Positions 15,681-24,900 of a DNA stretch of 64,000 nucleotides are shown piece by piece. Below the pieces are notes generated by a model. That model saw only the letters and a program-made list of their open reading frames with translations, ran no database searches and was not told where the DNA came from. The stretch lies in NCBI RefSeq assembly GCF_900100165.1, contig NZ_FNEO01000002.1:1-64000 (forward strand). The letters are read 5' to 3'. Position numbers and translations under genes: made by a program. Position 1 is the first letter of the stretch. Each line of letters starts with the position of its first letter. This DNA is from Flavobacterium glycines (GTDB lineage: Bacteria; Bacteroidota; Bacteroidia; Flavobacteriales; Flavobacteriaceae).

Positions 15681-17408
15681 ATGGAAAATTTATTCCTTTA
15701 CTTCATCAAAGCAAGTGGCTTAATTGGATTGTTTTTCCTGGCCTATATGCTATTACTGCGCAAAGAAACATTCTTTACCGCCAACAGATGGTTTTTACTT
15801 TCGGGATTATTCACCTCAGCATTACTGCCACTTTACTTTATCACTAAAATAATTTGGGTAGAACCCACAACGGATTCCTTGGATTGGTCTACTATTCCGG
15901 TAACGACTATGACTATTAATCCGGAACCCCAAATCGATTGGTACTTAATCGCTACTTACGTTTATCTAATAGGAACAGTAATTTTTCTGCTCAAACTCTT
16001 CTTTGATTTTTATAGTTTATCCAAAGTATTTAAAGGTCAAAATAGCAAACAGCAAGGAAATTTTAAACTAATTGATATAAATGTAAACATTGCACCTTTT
16101 TCCTTTTTTAAAGCTATTGTTTATAATTCCTCTTTGTATACGTCAATAGAATTAGAAAATATATTGGAACATGAAAAAGTCCACAGCAGTCAGCATCACA
16201 GTGTAGATGTATTAGTCGCGCGATTGTTTTGTATTGCTTTTTGGTTCAATCCGTTGATTTGGTTGTATAAAAAAGCAATCATTCAAAACTTGGAGTTTAT
16301 AGCCGACAGTGAAGCTTCCAAAAACATCGCCGACAAAAAAGCCTATCAATTAACTCTTTTAAAAATAACCACACAAGACAATTGTGTAGCCATTACCAAT
16401 CATTTCTATCAATCCTTAATCAAAAAAAGAATTATTATGTTGAACAAAAACCAATCCGACAAATGGAATTCTTGGAAGTACATCACCGTATTTCCGGTAC
16501 TAATTGCCTTTGTGTTTTTATTTCAAATTGAAGTAGTTGCACAGGAGAAAGAAGTTCAAAAACAAAAAAAACAAGATAAAATAAACACAAAAACAGGGAG
16601 ATTAAAATTAACCATTGACCCAGGTAAAGATGCTGAAAAAGACAAAATATTCAATAGAAAAATTGAATTTAGAGATGAACTTATTGTCGTAAATGGAAAA
16701 CCAACATTTAGAGACCCAAGAGATCTTTATATAGACCTTATAACATCAATAAAACAATTAAACATAGAACAAGCAATTGCGAAGTATGGAACTTTAGGAA
16801 AAAAAGGTGCTTTTGAAATCACAACTGAAAATAATATTTCTCCATTTAGTGAAGAAATTAAATTAATGGGGAGTGATAAAAAAACTGAAAAGACAAATAA
16901 AAACAGTAATAAGTCAAAAAACAAAAAGACAGTTAGAATAACAACAAAAAGTAAAGAACCGATTAAATCCTACCTTAAAGAATATTATATTGATGGTAAA
17001 AAATCGACTGCTTTTGTATATAGTAAACTAGACATAAACAACATTGACAAAATCGAAACAAATTCTTTTGAAAAGAAAGTAATAATTACAACGAAAACGT
17101 CAGACACACCAAAACCAACTATTATTTCTGAACAAAATGACAACAGTAAGACTTCAACAAAAATAAATGACGAGGACAAAAATTCTGCTCCAATAGATTT
17201 TATTAAAACTTTTAGAAAAGCCTTAGTCATAATTGATGGAAAAGAGAGTAACCTTAAAAGCTTATTAAAAATTAAAAATAGGAATATCAAAATTATTAAC
17301 GCTAATATATTTGAAGAATCCACCGATGAAACCAAAAAAATCACCTTAGCTACCTATGGGGAAAAATCCCGAAATGGAGTTCTAGTAGTTGAAACTTCTC
17401 CCCTTTAA
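15681..17408 (+). CDS. BlaR1-like M56 membrane metallopeptidase
   Basis: This 575-residue integral membrane sensor/protease has N-terminal helices at about residues 5-22, 35-55 and 90-112. The zinc motif HEKVH is at residues 164-168 within an M56 domain ending near a final helix at about 265-285. The extracytoplasmic part has no penicillin-binding domain. Instead it has a Lys-rich linker and two short segments, YGTLGKKGAFEITT (from Tyr369) and YGEKSRNGVLVVET (from Tyr559). These resemble the YGxxGxNGVIxITT motif of TonB-receptor plug domains, which is seen in other Bacteroidota BlaR1-like proteins. It probably transmits an envelope signal by cleaving the adjacent repressor; the inducer is unknown. 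Confidence 0.85.
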   Translation: MENLFLYFIKASGLIGLFFLAYMLLLRKETFFTANRWFLLSGLFTSALLPLYFITKIIWVEPTTDSLDWSTIPVTTMTINPEPQIDWYLIATYVYLIGTVIFLLKLFFDFYSLSKVFKGQNSKQQGNFKLIDINVNIAPFSFFKAIVYNSSLYTSIELENILEHEKVHSSQHHSVDVLVARLFCIAFWFNPLIWLYKKAIIQNLEFIADSEASKNIADKKAYQLTLLKITTQDNCVAITNHFYQSLIKKRIIMLNKNQSDKWNSWKYITVFPVLIAFVFLFQIEVVAQEKEVQKQKKQDKINTKTGRLKLTIDPGKDAEKDKIFNRKIEFRDELIVVNGKPTFRDPRDLYIDLITSIKQLNIEQAIAKYGTLGKKGAFEITTENNISPFSEEIKLMGSDKKTEKTNKNSNKSKNKKTVRITTKSKEPIKSYLKEYYIDGKKSTAFVYSKLDINNIDKIETNSFEKKVIITTKTSDTPKPTIISEQNDNSKTSTKINDEDKNSAPIDFIKTFRKALVIIDGKESNLKSLLKIKNRNIKIINANIFEESTDETKKITLATYGEKSRNGVLVVETSPL

Positions 17409-17447
17409 AAGGAAAATAATAAAAACTACTATTAAAATAAATGATCT

Positions 17448-17480
17448 AAAAAGACGGTCTCTCTCCAAGACCGTCTTTTT
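17448..17480. terminator. Terminator after the BlaI/BlaR1 operon
   Basis: AAAAAGACGGTCT and AGACCGTCTTTTT form a perfect 13-bp stem with a seven-base loop and a T tract. Confidence 0.9.
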
Positions 17481-17500
17481 AGTATCTTTAAAAGAAAAAA

Positions 17501-17640
17501 ATGTTCAAAATTTTAGCCAAAATCAATAAACTCGTTTTACCTAGTTTCAGCAAGCAAGGCCTGGATTTGGCTAAAGCCAAGAAATGGCAATTAGTAATAT
17601 TGGGTACCGTTATTATGTTACTTCGAGAGCACTGGATTAA
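17501..17640 (+). pseudogene. Small conserved Lys-rich protein with an apparent frameshift
   Basis: Translation from the ATG at 17501 gives MFKILAKINKLVLPSF and continues to KWQLVILG. From about position 17604 the original frame loses its character, while a second frame reads YRYYVTSRALD and stops at 17638-17640. From memory, short flavobacterial proteins annotated as SsrA-binding-like have this exact layout and end with a segment like the one found in the second frame. A one-base loss near 17602-17606 therefore seems to have split a gene of about 46 codons. The unshifted 63-residue reading frame overlaps the 3' end of apt and is unlikely to be genuine. A sequencing error in the GGG run is the main alternative. 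Confidence 0.5.
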
Positions 17641-18149
17641 TAGGTTAAAGCAGCAAAAATTTTGTAGCCATTTAATTTCTCACGACCGTTAAGAAAAGTC
17701 AGCTCCATCAGGAAATTCAATTGCACAATTTCACCTCCTAATTTTTCTACCAATTCACAAACCGCTTTTGCCGTTCCTCCTGTTGCCAGCACATCGTCGT
17801 GAATCAAAACCTTATCTCCTTTTTGAATAGCATCTTTATGAATCTCTAAGATGTCAGTCCCGTATTCTAAATCATAGGAAGCTGAAATGGTTTCATAAGG
17901 CAATTTATTAGGTTTTCGTACTGGTACAAAACCGGCATTTAATTCCTGAGCCAGTAAAATTCCAAACAAAAAACCTCGGCTTTCCGCTCCTACGACCTTA
18001 TTAATTTTATGTCCGTTTAATGATTTTACCAAAATTTCCAGACATTCCTGAGTTGCTTTGGCATCATTTAACAAAGGGGTAATATCTTTAAATAAAATTC
18101 CTTCTTTTGGAAAACCCTGAATATCACGGATATAATTTTCTAACTTCAT
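17637..18149 (-). CDS. apt: Adenine phosphoribosyltransferase
   Basis: This 170-residue enzyme of purine salvage converts adenine and PRPP to AMP. The PRPP-binding motif is VLIHDDVLATGGTAKAV (about residues 118-134). The N-terminal YIRDIQGFPKEGILFKDITPLL and the VVGAESRGFLFG segments are signature features of Apt. The length matches the family and the protein is cytoplasmic. The gene is convergent with the broken small gene, with their ends touching. I see no partner gene. Confidence 0.95.
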   Translation of the reverse strand: MKLENYIRDIQGFPKEGILFKDITPLLNDAKATQECLEILVKSLNGHKINKVVGAESRGFLFGILLAQELNAGFVPVRKPNKLPYETISASYDLEYGTDILEIHKDAIQKGDKVLIHDDVLATGGTAKAVCELVEKLGGEIVQLNFLMELTFLNGREKLNGYKIFAALTY

Positions 18150-18177
18150 TTTTTTTAGTATTTATTGAAATTTATGC

Positions 18178-18207
18178 TTGCAAGTTACACATTTATCCCT
18201 ATATTTG
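18178..18207 (+). promoter_or_regulatory. Promoter of tRNA-Arg(ACG)
   Basis: TTG (18178-18180), 19 bp, then TATATTTG (18200-18207): a full match to the flavobacterial consensus, 35 bp before the tRNA. Confidence 0.65.
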
Positions 18208-18242
18208 CACCCGCAATCACGCTTTACAAAGCTACTGCAAAA

Positions 18243-18316
18243 GGCCTCGTGGCGCAACTGAATAGCGCATCTGATTACGGCTCAGAAGGTTACTGGTTTG
18301 AATCCAGTCGAGGTCA
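18243..18316 (+). tRNA. tRNA-Arg (anticodon ACG)
   Basis: This is a 74-nt cloverleaf with acceptor GGCCTCG/CGAGGTC. The anticodon stem TCTGA/TCAGA encloses the loop TTACGGC, giving anticodon ACG (A34 would be edited to inosine). The T arm is CTGGTTTGAATCCAG. CCA is not encoded. A degenerate copy of the 3' end lies at 18426-18448, a pattern left by integrases that use tRNA 3' ends. Confidence 0.95.
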
Positions 18317-18332
18317 CTTTTTAAAATTAAAG

Positions 18333-18363
18333 CCCGAAAAACCTATGTTTTTCGGGTTTTTTT
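18333..18363 (+). terminator. Terminator of tRNA-Arg
   Basis: CCCGAAAAAC and GTTTTTCGGG form a 10-bp stem followed by a long T tract. Confidence 0.85.
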
Positions 18364-18425
18364 GTGTTTATTATGCAACTTTAGCAATTCTGGTAAATTT
18401 AAAAACCTCAGTGTTTACTAGGAAA

Positions 18426-18448
18426 ACTGGTTTGAATCCCGTCGGGGT
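18426..18448 (+). repeat. Imperfect copy of the tRNA-Arg 3' end (att-like remnant)
   Basis: ACTGGTTTGAATCCCGTCGG is a near copy of 18292-18311 in the tRNA. Over 23 bp only two bases differ (A to C and A to G), including the T arm. It is not part of a complete tRNA. It could be the scar of an element that integrated at this tRNA and left, or a decayed tRNA duplicate. Confidence 0.45.
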
Positions 18449-18667
18449 AAAATTCATAAATCATTGTAAAAATATAATTAAAAAAATTAAAAGTAGTAAT
18501 CCTGTTTTATACTATTTGTTATTTAGGGATAGAACTATTTAATATTGTATCAACTGTTTTAGCACCATAAAAACGGATAATTTCATTTTTCCCCATCTCA
18601 TTACCGCGTTCAAAAACTCTTTTGATAATGTTTTTTTCTGTTTTTCCCAATCAATTGTATTTATTTT

Positions 18668-18815
18668 AGTGTCCCAAAAAGTGTGTAAGTTGAAAAGTCA
18701 AGACTTCGTTTTTTAATTACATAGTTTATGTTATAGTACCAAAAAATCGAGCTTTATTAATAGAACTCAAATATTTTCAGAATAACTTTTCAACTTACAC
18801 ACTTTTTGAAACACT
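18668..18815. mobile_element. 148-bp MITE-like element with 31-bp terminal inverted repeats
   Basis: The ends 18668-18698 and 18785-18815 are inverted copies of each other over 31 bp with two mismatches; their shared core is AAAAAGTGTGTAAGTTGAAA. About 86 bp of AT-rich sequence lies between them and encodes nothing. This is the structure of a non-autonomous element mobilised by a full-length IS with the same termini. A clear target-site duplication is not visible. The element ends 14 bp from the stop codon of the FGE gene. Confidence 0.65.
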
Positions 18816-18828
18816 ACTAATAATTTTC

Positions 18829-19956
18829 TCATTTCACGCATCTAAAACCAAGATGATTAGTAGCTGATCTAACTTCTCCATTCCCTCTAGTCCCAACCAT
18901 ATATCTACTACAATATTCTGAAGTACATAAAAAAGAACCTCCTCTATGTACACGTTTTTTCTCATTTCCTCCTTTAGAATCGTAAGGTGCATCAGGTCCT
19001 TTTGGATTTCTCGCTACTCCTCCTTCTTGACTAAGTTCCCTATAATAATCCGAACTATACCAATCATTTACCCATTCCCAAACATTTCCAGCCATATCAT
19101 ACAAGCCGTAAGCATTTGATTTAAATTGAGCTACCGGAGCAATTCCGGCAAAACCATCTTCAGCTGTATCACCTTTATCAACTGGAAAATCACCCTGATA
19201 AATATTTGCCTGAAATTTATGATCAACAGTTAATGTATTCCCCCACGAGTATAACTCTCCTGTTTTCCCTCCACGTGCAGCAAACTCCCATTCAGCCTCA
19301 GTAGGTAACCTTTTCCCTGCCCATTTTGCATAAGCCAAAGCATCTTCATAAGCAATTTGAACTACTGGATAATTCCCCTTATTCTTTATTGAACTATTAG
19401 GTCCTTCAGGATGTCTCCAATCGGCACCTTTTACAAATCTCCACCATTGAAGATAATTATTTAAACTCACCTTAGTAAGTGTTGGAGTAAATACAGCCGA
19501 TCCTGCAAACAAACTCTCAATTGGAACATTAGGAAATTCTTCTATAGTAGGTTTTATTTCCGCTACAGTCACATAAGCTGTTGCATCAACAAATTTTTGA
19601 AACTGATCATTTGTAACCTCCTTTGCATCCATCCAAAATCCATCAACATACACTTGATGAATTGGCGTTGCATCTTGGGTTACTCCTTTAATACTACACA
19701 AGCTTTCTGACTCTTTTTTACTTCCCATTGAAAATTCTCCTCCCGGAATCCATACCATGCCCTCAGGTGCATATTTAGGTTTATTATTTTTATTCTCGAT
19801 TGTAGGTTTATATGTTGGATTACCATCACTATCAACTACTTCATTAGATTTCTCAACAACTGTTTTTTTTGATGCAGCTGAAAAAAGGTATGCAAGACCA
19901 ATTGTAAAAATGACTACAACAGAAATGCTCCATATTTTTTTATTTTTAATCATCAT
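18829..19956 (-). CDS. Formylglycine-generating enzyme (sulfatase maturase, SUMF1/FGE family)
   Basis: This 375-residue exported protein has an N-terminal membrane anchor or signal segment at about residues 8-25. The FGE-sulfatase domain starts at GMVWIPGGEFSMGS (about residue 70). The key active-site pair is present: Cys344 and Cys349 in GGSFLCTSEYCSRY, with the same five-residue spacing as the copper-binding cysteines of aerobic FGE, followed by HLGFRCV. Many relatives without these cysteines are not maturases, so this one is probably active. It would oxidise the Cys of the CSPSR motif in the sulfatase at 34692-36074 to formylglycine. It is divergent from the lyase operon and marks the left edge of the heparan sulfate locus. 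Confidence 0.88.
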   Translation of the reverse strand: MMIKNKKIWSISVVVIFTIGLAYLFSAASKKTVVEKSNEVVDSDGNPTYKPTIENKNNKPKYAPEGMVWIPGGEFSMGSKKESESLCSIKGVTQDATPIHQVYVDGFWMDAKEVTNDQFQKFVDATAYVTVAEIKPTIEEFPNVPIESLFAGSAVFTPTLTKVSLNNYLQWWRFVKGADWRHPEGPNSSIKNKGNYPVVQIAYEDALAYAKWAGKRLPTEAEWEFAARGGKTGELYSWGNTLTVDHKFQANIYQGDFPVDKGDTAEDGFAGIAPVAQFKSNAYGLYDMAGNVWEWVNDWYSSDYYRELSQEGGVARNPKGPDAPYDSKGGNEKKRVHRGGSFLCTSEYCSRYMVGTRGNGEVRSATNHLGFRCVK

Positions 19957-20205
19957 TATATCTTTTAATTCAATTTTAATTATAACATTTACTAATACTA
20001 CATAACAAATTTAAAATAGTTATATCTTTTAAAAGTTATAAAAATGATCAATTATAGTCTAATTATTGACAATATAGCCCTTTATTTATCAAATAAATAT
20101 ATTATTGATATACTAATTTAGTGTACAATTGAAGTTAAGAATAAATCTTAATTTTAAAAATCCAACATTGAAATAGCCTTTAAAATATAAGATACTTATA
20201 AACAA

Positions 20206-20238
20206 AACCTTTAAAATGTTTATCACATTTAAAAGGTT
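20206..20238. other. Hairpin in the FGE/GH88 intergenic region
   Basis: The 530-bp gap (19957-20486) between the divergent FGE and GH88 genes holds no credible ORF. AACCTTTAAAATG and CATTTAAAAGGTT form an imperfect 13-bp stem followed by CTTACTTTTTCT, terminator-like although no gene reads into it from the left. The rest is AT-rich with the GH88 promoter module at its right end. Confidence 0.35.
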
Positions 20239-20409
20239 CTTACTTTTTCTCAAACTTATGCTTGCATATCCATATTTTTCCACTTGTATAAAATGATTTT
20301 ACAAGTAATTATCCTTTCTCTGAATTAAAAAGCTAAAACCACACTAAACCAAAAAAATCATCATCATTTTACTTATAGTTAACCAATTTCAAAAGTTTTA
20401 TGATAGAAT

Positions 20410-20444
20410 TTGAAATAGTGTTTTCTACTTCAAGTCTAACTTCG
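20410..20444 (+). promoter_or_regulatory. Shared promoter module A, upstream of GH88
   Basis: TTGAAATA (20410-20417), 19 bp, then TAACTTCG (20437-20444), followed by C-N2-TATCAAAA. The same two blocks with the same 19-bp spacing occur before kduD (44470-44504). The -7 element departs from TAnnTTTG at the sixth and seventh positions in the same way in both, suggesting an activator-dependent promoter. GTTAACCAATTTCAAAA just upstream (20378-20394) is nearly repeated before the large lyase gene. Confidence 0.6.
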
Positions 20445-20486
20445 CTTTATCAAAATATTGAAAATAAACAAACTATAAACGTAAAG

Positions 20487-21707
20487 ATGAAGATTATGAA
20501 AAAAACCTTTAGCTTATTTTTAGCTATCTCGGCAATTACTTTTAGCTCGTTTGCCCAACCCAATCAAAATGATGAATCATTTAAATGGTTTAAAAAAGCG
20601 ACTGAAGTAATTAATTACCAATTAAACCAAGCCACAAAGACATACCTTCCCGGTAAAAACCCGCGTTCAATAAATCCTGATGGAACGGTAAAACTAGCTG
20701 GACTGACGGATTGGACTACCGGATTTTTCCCCGGAAGTTTATGGTATGGGTACGAACTTACCGGTAATAAAAAATTAGCTCAGGAAGCTAAAAAATTCAC
20801 ACTTGCACTGGACTCTATCCGAAATATAAAAACCACACATGACCTTGGTTTTATGCTCTTTTGCTCTTATGGTAATGCGTACAGAATTACAAATGACGCC
20901 ATCTACCTTCCTGCATTGCGTGATGGAGCTGCCAACCTTGCTGCCCGTTTTAATCCTAAAATTGGAGTAATTCGTTCTTGGGATTGGCTACACTATCCGG
21001 TAATTATCGATAACATGATGAACTTGGAATACTTATACTGGAGTGCAAATGAATTTAACAAACCCGAATATGTCCATATAGCCAATACTCATGCGTTAAC
21101 AACGATGAAAAACCACTTTAGAAAAGATTACAGCTCATATCATTTAGTAGATTATAATCCGGAAACAGGTAAAGTATTGCGTAAAATGACCCATCAGGGA
21201 GTTACAGATGATTCTGCTTGGGCTCGCGGACAGGCATGGGGATTGTATGGATATACAATGTGTTATGCTAACACTAAAAATCCAAAGTTTTTACAACAAG
21301 CTGAGCATATTGCTTCTTTTATAATGAATCATCCCCGAATGCCAAAAGACAAAGTTCCTGTTTGGGATTTTGATGTTCACAATGCAATGGATACCGCTGA
21401 ACGTGCACCAAGAGATGCTTCGGCTGCCGCCGTTATAGCATCTGCCTTATTGGATTTAAGTACACAGGTAAAAGACGGAAAAAAATATGTTGACTATGCC
21501 GAAGACATCTTACAATCATTGTCTTCAGACGCTTATTTGGCTAAGCCTGATGAAAATAGTTATTTCCTGCTCAAACATAGTGTCGGCGCTTTTCTTTACA
21601 ATTCTGAAATTGATACTCCATTGGATTATGCAGATTATTATTATCTGGAAGCATTAAAACGATATGCTGATATCAAAAAGATTGATTCATCAATAACCAT
21701 CCGATAA
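20487..21707 (+). CDS. Unsaturated glucuronyl hydrolase, GH88 family
   Basis: This 406-residue exported enzyme has a signal peptide (residues 1-25 or so, ending TFSSFAQ). The (alpha/alpha)6-barrel landmarks of GH88 are present: LTDWTTGFFPGSLWYGYE, HDLGFMLFCSYG with Asp119 and IIDNMMNLEYLYW with Asp175. These two acids correspond to the catalytic pair of Bacillus unsaturated glucuronyl hydrolase. HGVTDDSAWARGQAW-type segments follow. It removes the delta-4,5-unsaturated uronate left at the non-reducing end by polysaccharide lyases, here most likely from heparin/heparan sulfate disaccharides in the periplasm. I start at 20487 because the signal peptide begins there; the reading frame open from 20400 covers the promoter. 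Confidence 0.92.
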   Translation: MKIMKKTFSLFLAISAITFSSFAQPNQNDESFKWFKKATEVINYQLNQATKTYLPGKNPRSINPDGTVKLAGLTDWTTGFFPGSLWYGYELTGNKKLAQEAKKFTLALDSIRNIKTTHDLGFMLFCSYGNAYRITNDAIYLPALRDGAANLAARFNPKIGVIRSWDWLHYPVIIDNMMNLEYLYWSANEFNKPEYVHIANTHALTTMKNHFRKDYSSYHLVDYNPETGKVLRKMTHQGVTDDSAWARGQAWGLYGYTMCYANTKNPKFLQQAEHIASFIMNHPRMPKDKVPVWDFDVHNAMDTAERAPRDASAAAVIASALLDLSTQVKDGKKYVDYAEDILQSLSSDAYLAKPDENSYFLLKHSVGAFLYNSEIDTPLDYADYYYLEALKRYADIKKIDSSITIR

Positions 21708-21786
21708 CAACTATTTACGATTACCGAATCAAAAATTTACTCCAGAATTACAATTTAAAAGTTATAACCATACTGATTTATATATG

Positions 21787-21836
21787 GTTAACCAATATTC
21801 AAAACAAACCACCATTAGTGATTCTGGATACATTTC
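21787..21836 (+). promoter_or_regulatory. Upstream region of the T9SS lyase gene
   Basis: GTTAACCAATATTCAAAAC (21787-21805) nearly repeats 20378-20394 before GH88, and its ATATTCAAAAC part also matches the susC promoter module. TACATTTC (21829-21836) is a plausible -7 element 90 bp before the ATG. A short stem AACCATA/TATGGTT overlaps the motif. Confidence 0.4.
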
Positions 21837-21925
21837 AAAATAATAATTGGCTAATCTAAGAAACAGACTTAAAAACCCAATTCTAAAAATTAGCCTTATT
21901 TGATTAACCCTAAAACCAAACTATT

Positions 21926-24900
21926 ATGAAAAAAAGTTTACTTGTTTTGATTTGTGTATTTGCTCTGTTAGAAACAAAAGCACAAAACTCTTCCTGGTTG
22001 TATGACTTTGGTACTGCCGCTGCAGTTCCTTACACATCCACAACCTACAGTAGCAGTTATTTACCCACACCACTGGAAGGAGGCGGTAATGCTGCTGTAA
22101 GAGCTTCATCAACTACTGAAGGACCAATAGAATTAACTTCCTCCAATTGGGCAGGTGGTAACGGAGCCGAGCTAAAAATAACCGGAGGAACAACTGCTTC
22201 AGGAGCCAAATTTGGTTTAGCTCCATTTAGCGGTACAACAGTTGCTGCTTTTCAATGTAAAATAAATATCCTAACAGGAAGCAATGGACGGTTTTTGCTG
22301 TATTTTGGCAATGGAAGTAATTTTACCTCCGGAAGCAGCATCAGCGTAGCACAAACCTTCGCTTCATTGCGTTTCACTCTCAATGCAACAGCTGTCAATC
22401 TGGATTGGCTTTCATCATCTACCAGCCCTAACTATAATACAACAGGACTTTCTCAAACAACAATCAACAAAAATCAGTCCTACACTTTGAAGTTTTATAT
22501 GAACAACAGTAATACCTCAGCATCATATATTACTGAAAATGGAAGTACTCCAACCACACACAATCTGGCTGCCGGAACTTTTGATATCTGGATTGATAAT
22601 ACGAAAGTACTAATCAATGCTGATCCCGGAACTGGTTTACTACCACAGGGAACTACAATTAATGGAATTATTTTTTTAAATGTGGGTGCAGGTTCATCAG
22701 CTCCTGTAATGTATATTGATGATATCAGTTACTCCAATTCTTTAATACCTACACCTCCTGTACCACCTGCAACTGTTACCAATACCCTTGTTAGTGTTGA
22801 TTACGAAAGTGGAACCGAAAACTCTGGAATTTTAGATTTAAATACTACAAATGCAACTGCTGATGATGCCGAATACATAGTGAGTCCTGGTCGTACCGGA
22901 AATTATGCTATAGCACATCGCGTAACCATTGGAGACTCTGGTTATTTTTCCGACAATCATTGGCGAAGTGAAGCTGCTACTGCTCAAATGTTTGATAGTG
23001 GCAAATATTATCCCGGAGATGAACGTCGTTTTGAAGCTAGTCTTTTACTGAAAGACTGGGAGCCTTATACACCGGGTATGGCACAAAATGGTGATATTAT
23101 TTTTCAAGGCAAACAAAGTGGAGGTGAAAACCCTGCCTGGTATCTGAGTGCCAAGCGTAATAGTATTACTTTTCGCATTCCAAATGATAATATCGAGCCA
23201 ACAATTATAGAGGATTTTCGTCCGTATATCAATCAATGGATTGATTTCAGAGTGGATGCTAAAATGACAACGGATGCCACTGGGTATTACAAGGTTTATT
23301 ATAGATTACCGGGTCAAACTGAATATACTTTAGCTTATGAAATTAGTAATCATAGAACTTTCAATCAGGATGTTCCTGAAGAAAATCCTTCAGGATATCT
23401 GAAATGGGGATTGTACCGCCCAGGTCAGTCTATTACTACCGATCCTCCTAACGTAGCAACACGTATCATTTACCATGATGATATCCGAATTTATGAACTT
23501 AATAATAACAGCGCACCAGTACAAGTTTGGGGCAATACTTTAAATGGTACTATTGATTTTAGTTCGCCTGTTATCATAGGAAATATTTCTAATTCCAATA
23601 TCGTAAATGACGGAAGTACAACTCCTAGTTTCTTTTATGCCACAAAAAGCAGTCTTAACACCGCCGGCGTATTTAGCAACAGAGTTTTATTAAATGGATG
23701 GACTAATAAAGTATTGGCCTCAGACCCCGCTACTCCATTTGATCCTGGTCAGTATTTTGAATTTAAATTGCAACCGGCAAGTGGTTACAAAATCGATTTT
23801 TCTAATCTTAAATTCACAGCGAGAAAAGGAAACACTGCTGACCCTAGTATGTTTGTAATGCGATCCAGTCTGGACGGTTTTACTAATGATATTACAACTC
23901 CTCAAAGCTTTGCCGGAACAACTGCTACGGCACTTACCTACGACCTGTCTTCATTGTCTAACGTTCAAACATCTATCACTTTTCGTCTGTATTGGTATGG
24001 TTCCAACAGAACAGGCGGAACTCCTCTGGTAGGTATCGACGATTTTTCATTCAATGGTCGGGTTAAACCTGTTTTTAATATTCCTGAAAAATCGGATATA
24101 ACTAAAAGCACAGACCCCGGTTATAGCACCTATATTGTAAAAACTAATGAATTTGATGTAATCGCAGTAAACAACTGCAGTAAAACTACTTACAACTATA
24201 CACTTAGCGGAGCTACTACAGGTAGCGGTAACGGCTCATTGGCTGATCAAATTTTTAACAAAGGAGAAACCCTCGTTAAGTGGGTAGCCACCGATGAATG
24301 CAGTAACAGTTCTACTGTTTCTTTTACAATAAAAATTAATGATACAGAAAAGCCTATTTTCACCGCACCTTCTGCAATAATCGTAAACAATGATGAAAAT
24401 CAATGTAGTGCCAATATAATATTAGTTCAGCCTACTGTTACTGATAACTGTGCCGTGGGTACCATTACTAACGATGCACCAGCCTTATTTCCTATTGGTA
24501 TTACAACAGTAAACTGGAAAGCAACCGATACAAGTGGTAACACAGCAACAACAACACAAACAGTAACCGTAACTGATACACAGGCTCCGGAAATACACGT
24601 CATTGCTGCAATTAACCTTTGTTATGAAGCAAGCGGTAATTACACCATTCCGGCAGCAACATCTACCGATAATTGTACTGCAAACAATGTGACGTATCAA
24701 ATTAACGGTGCTACTATAAGAAACGGAAATGGCTTAGATGCCAGTGGGAATTTCAATGTAGGCATTTCAACAATAACATGGATTGTTACTGACAATGCAG
24801 GCAATAGCAATACAGCTACAACTACCGTTACAATTAACAGCAAATTAACGGCAGACATTGCTGATATTTATGCAGTAAGTCGTGGAGGTCAGGCTAATAC

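Noticed and set aside
15681..17408. Beta-lactam sensor annotation for the BlaR1-like protein
   Set aside because: There is no penicillin-binding domain and no beta-lactamase gene in the neighbourhood.
17501..17692. 63-residue ORF taken at face value
   Set aside because: Its second half has no protein character and overlaps the 3' end of apt; the better continuation is in another frame, so it was recorded as a frameshifted gene.
18165..18542. ORF of 125 codons across tRNA-Arg(ACG)
   Set aside because: It simply reads through the tRNA, its terminator and the att-like copy; no independent coding evidence.
18668..18815. Decayed insertion sequence with a transposase
   Set aside because: Only about 86 bp lie between the inverted repeats and no transposase fragment is visible, so it was called MITE-like.
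21787..21836. Placing the T9SS lyase gene under promoter module B
   Set aside because: ATATTCAAAAC is shared but the distance to the likely -7 element differs by 3 bp and the rest of the block is not conserved, so it was listed only as a related region.
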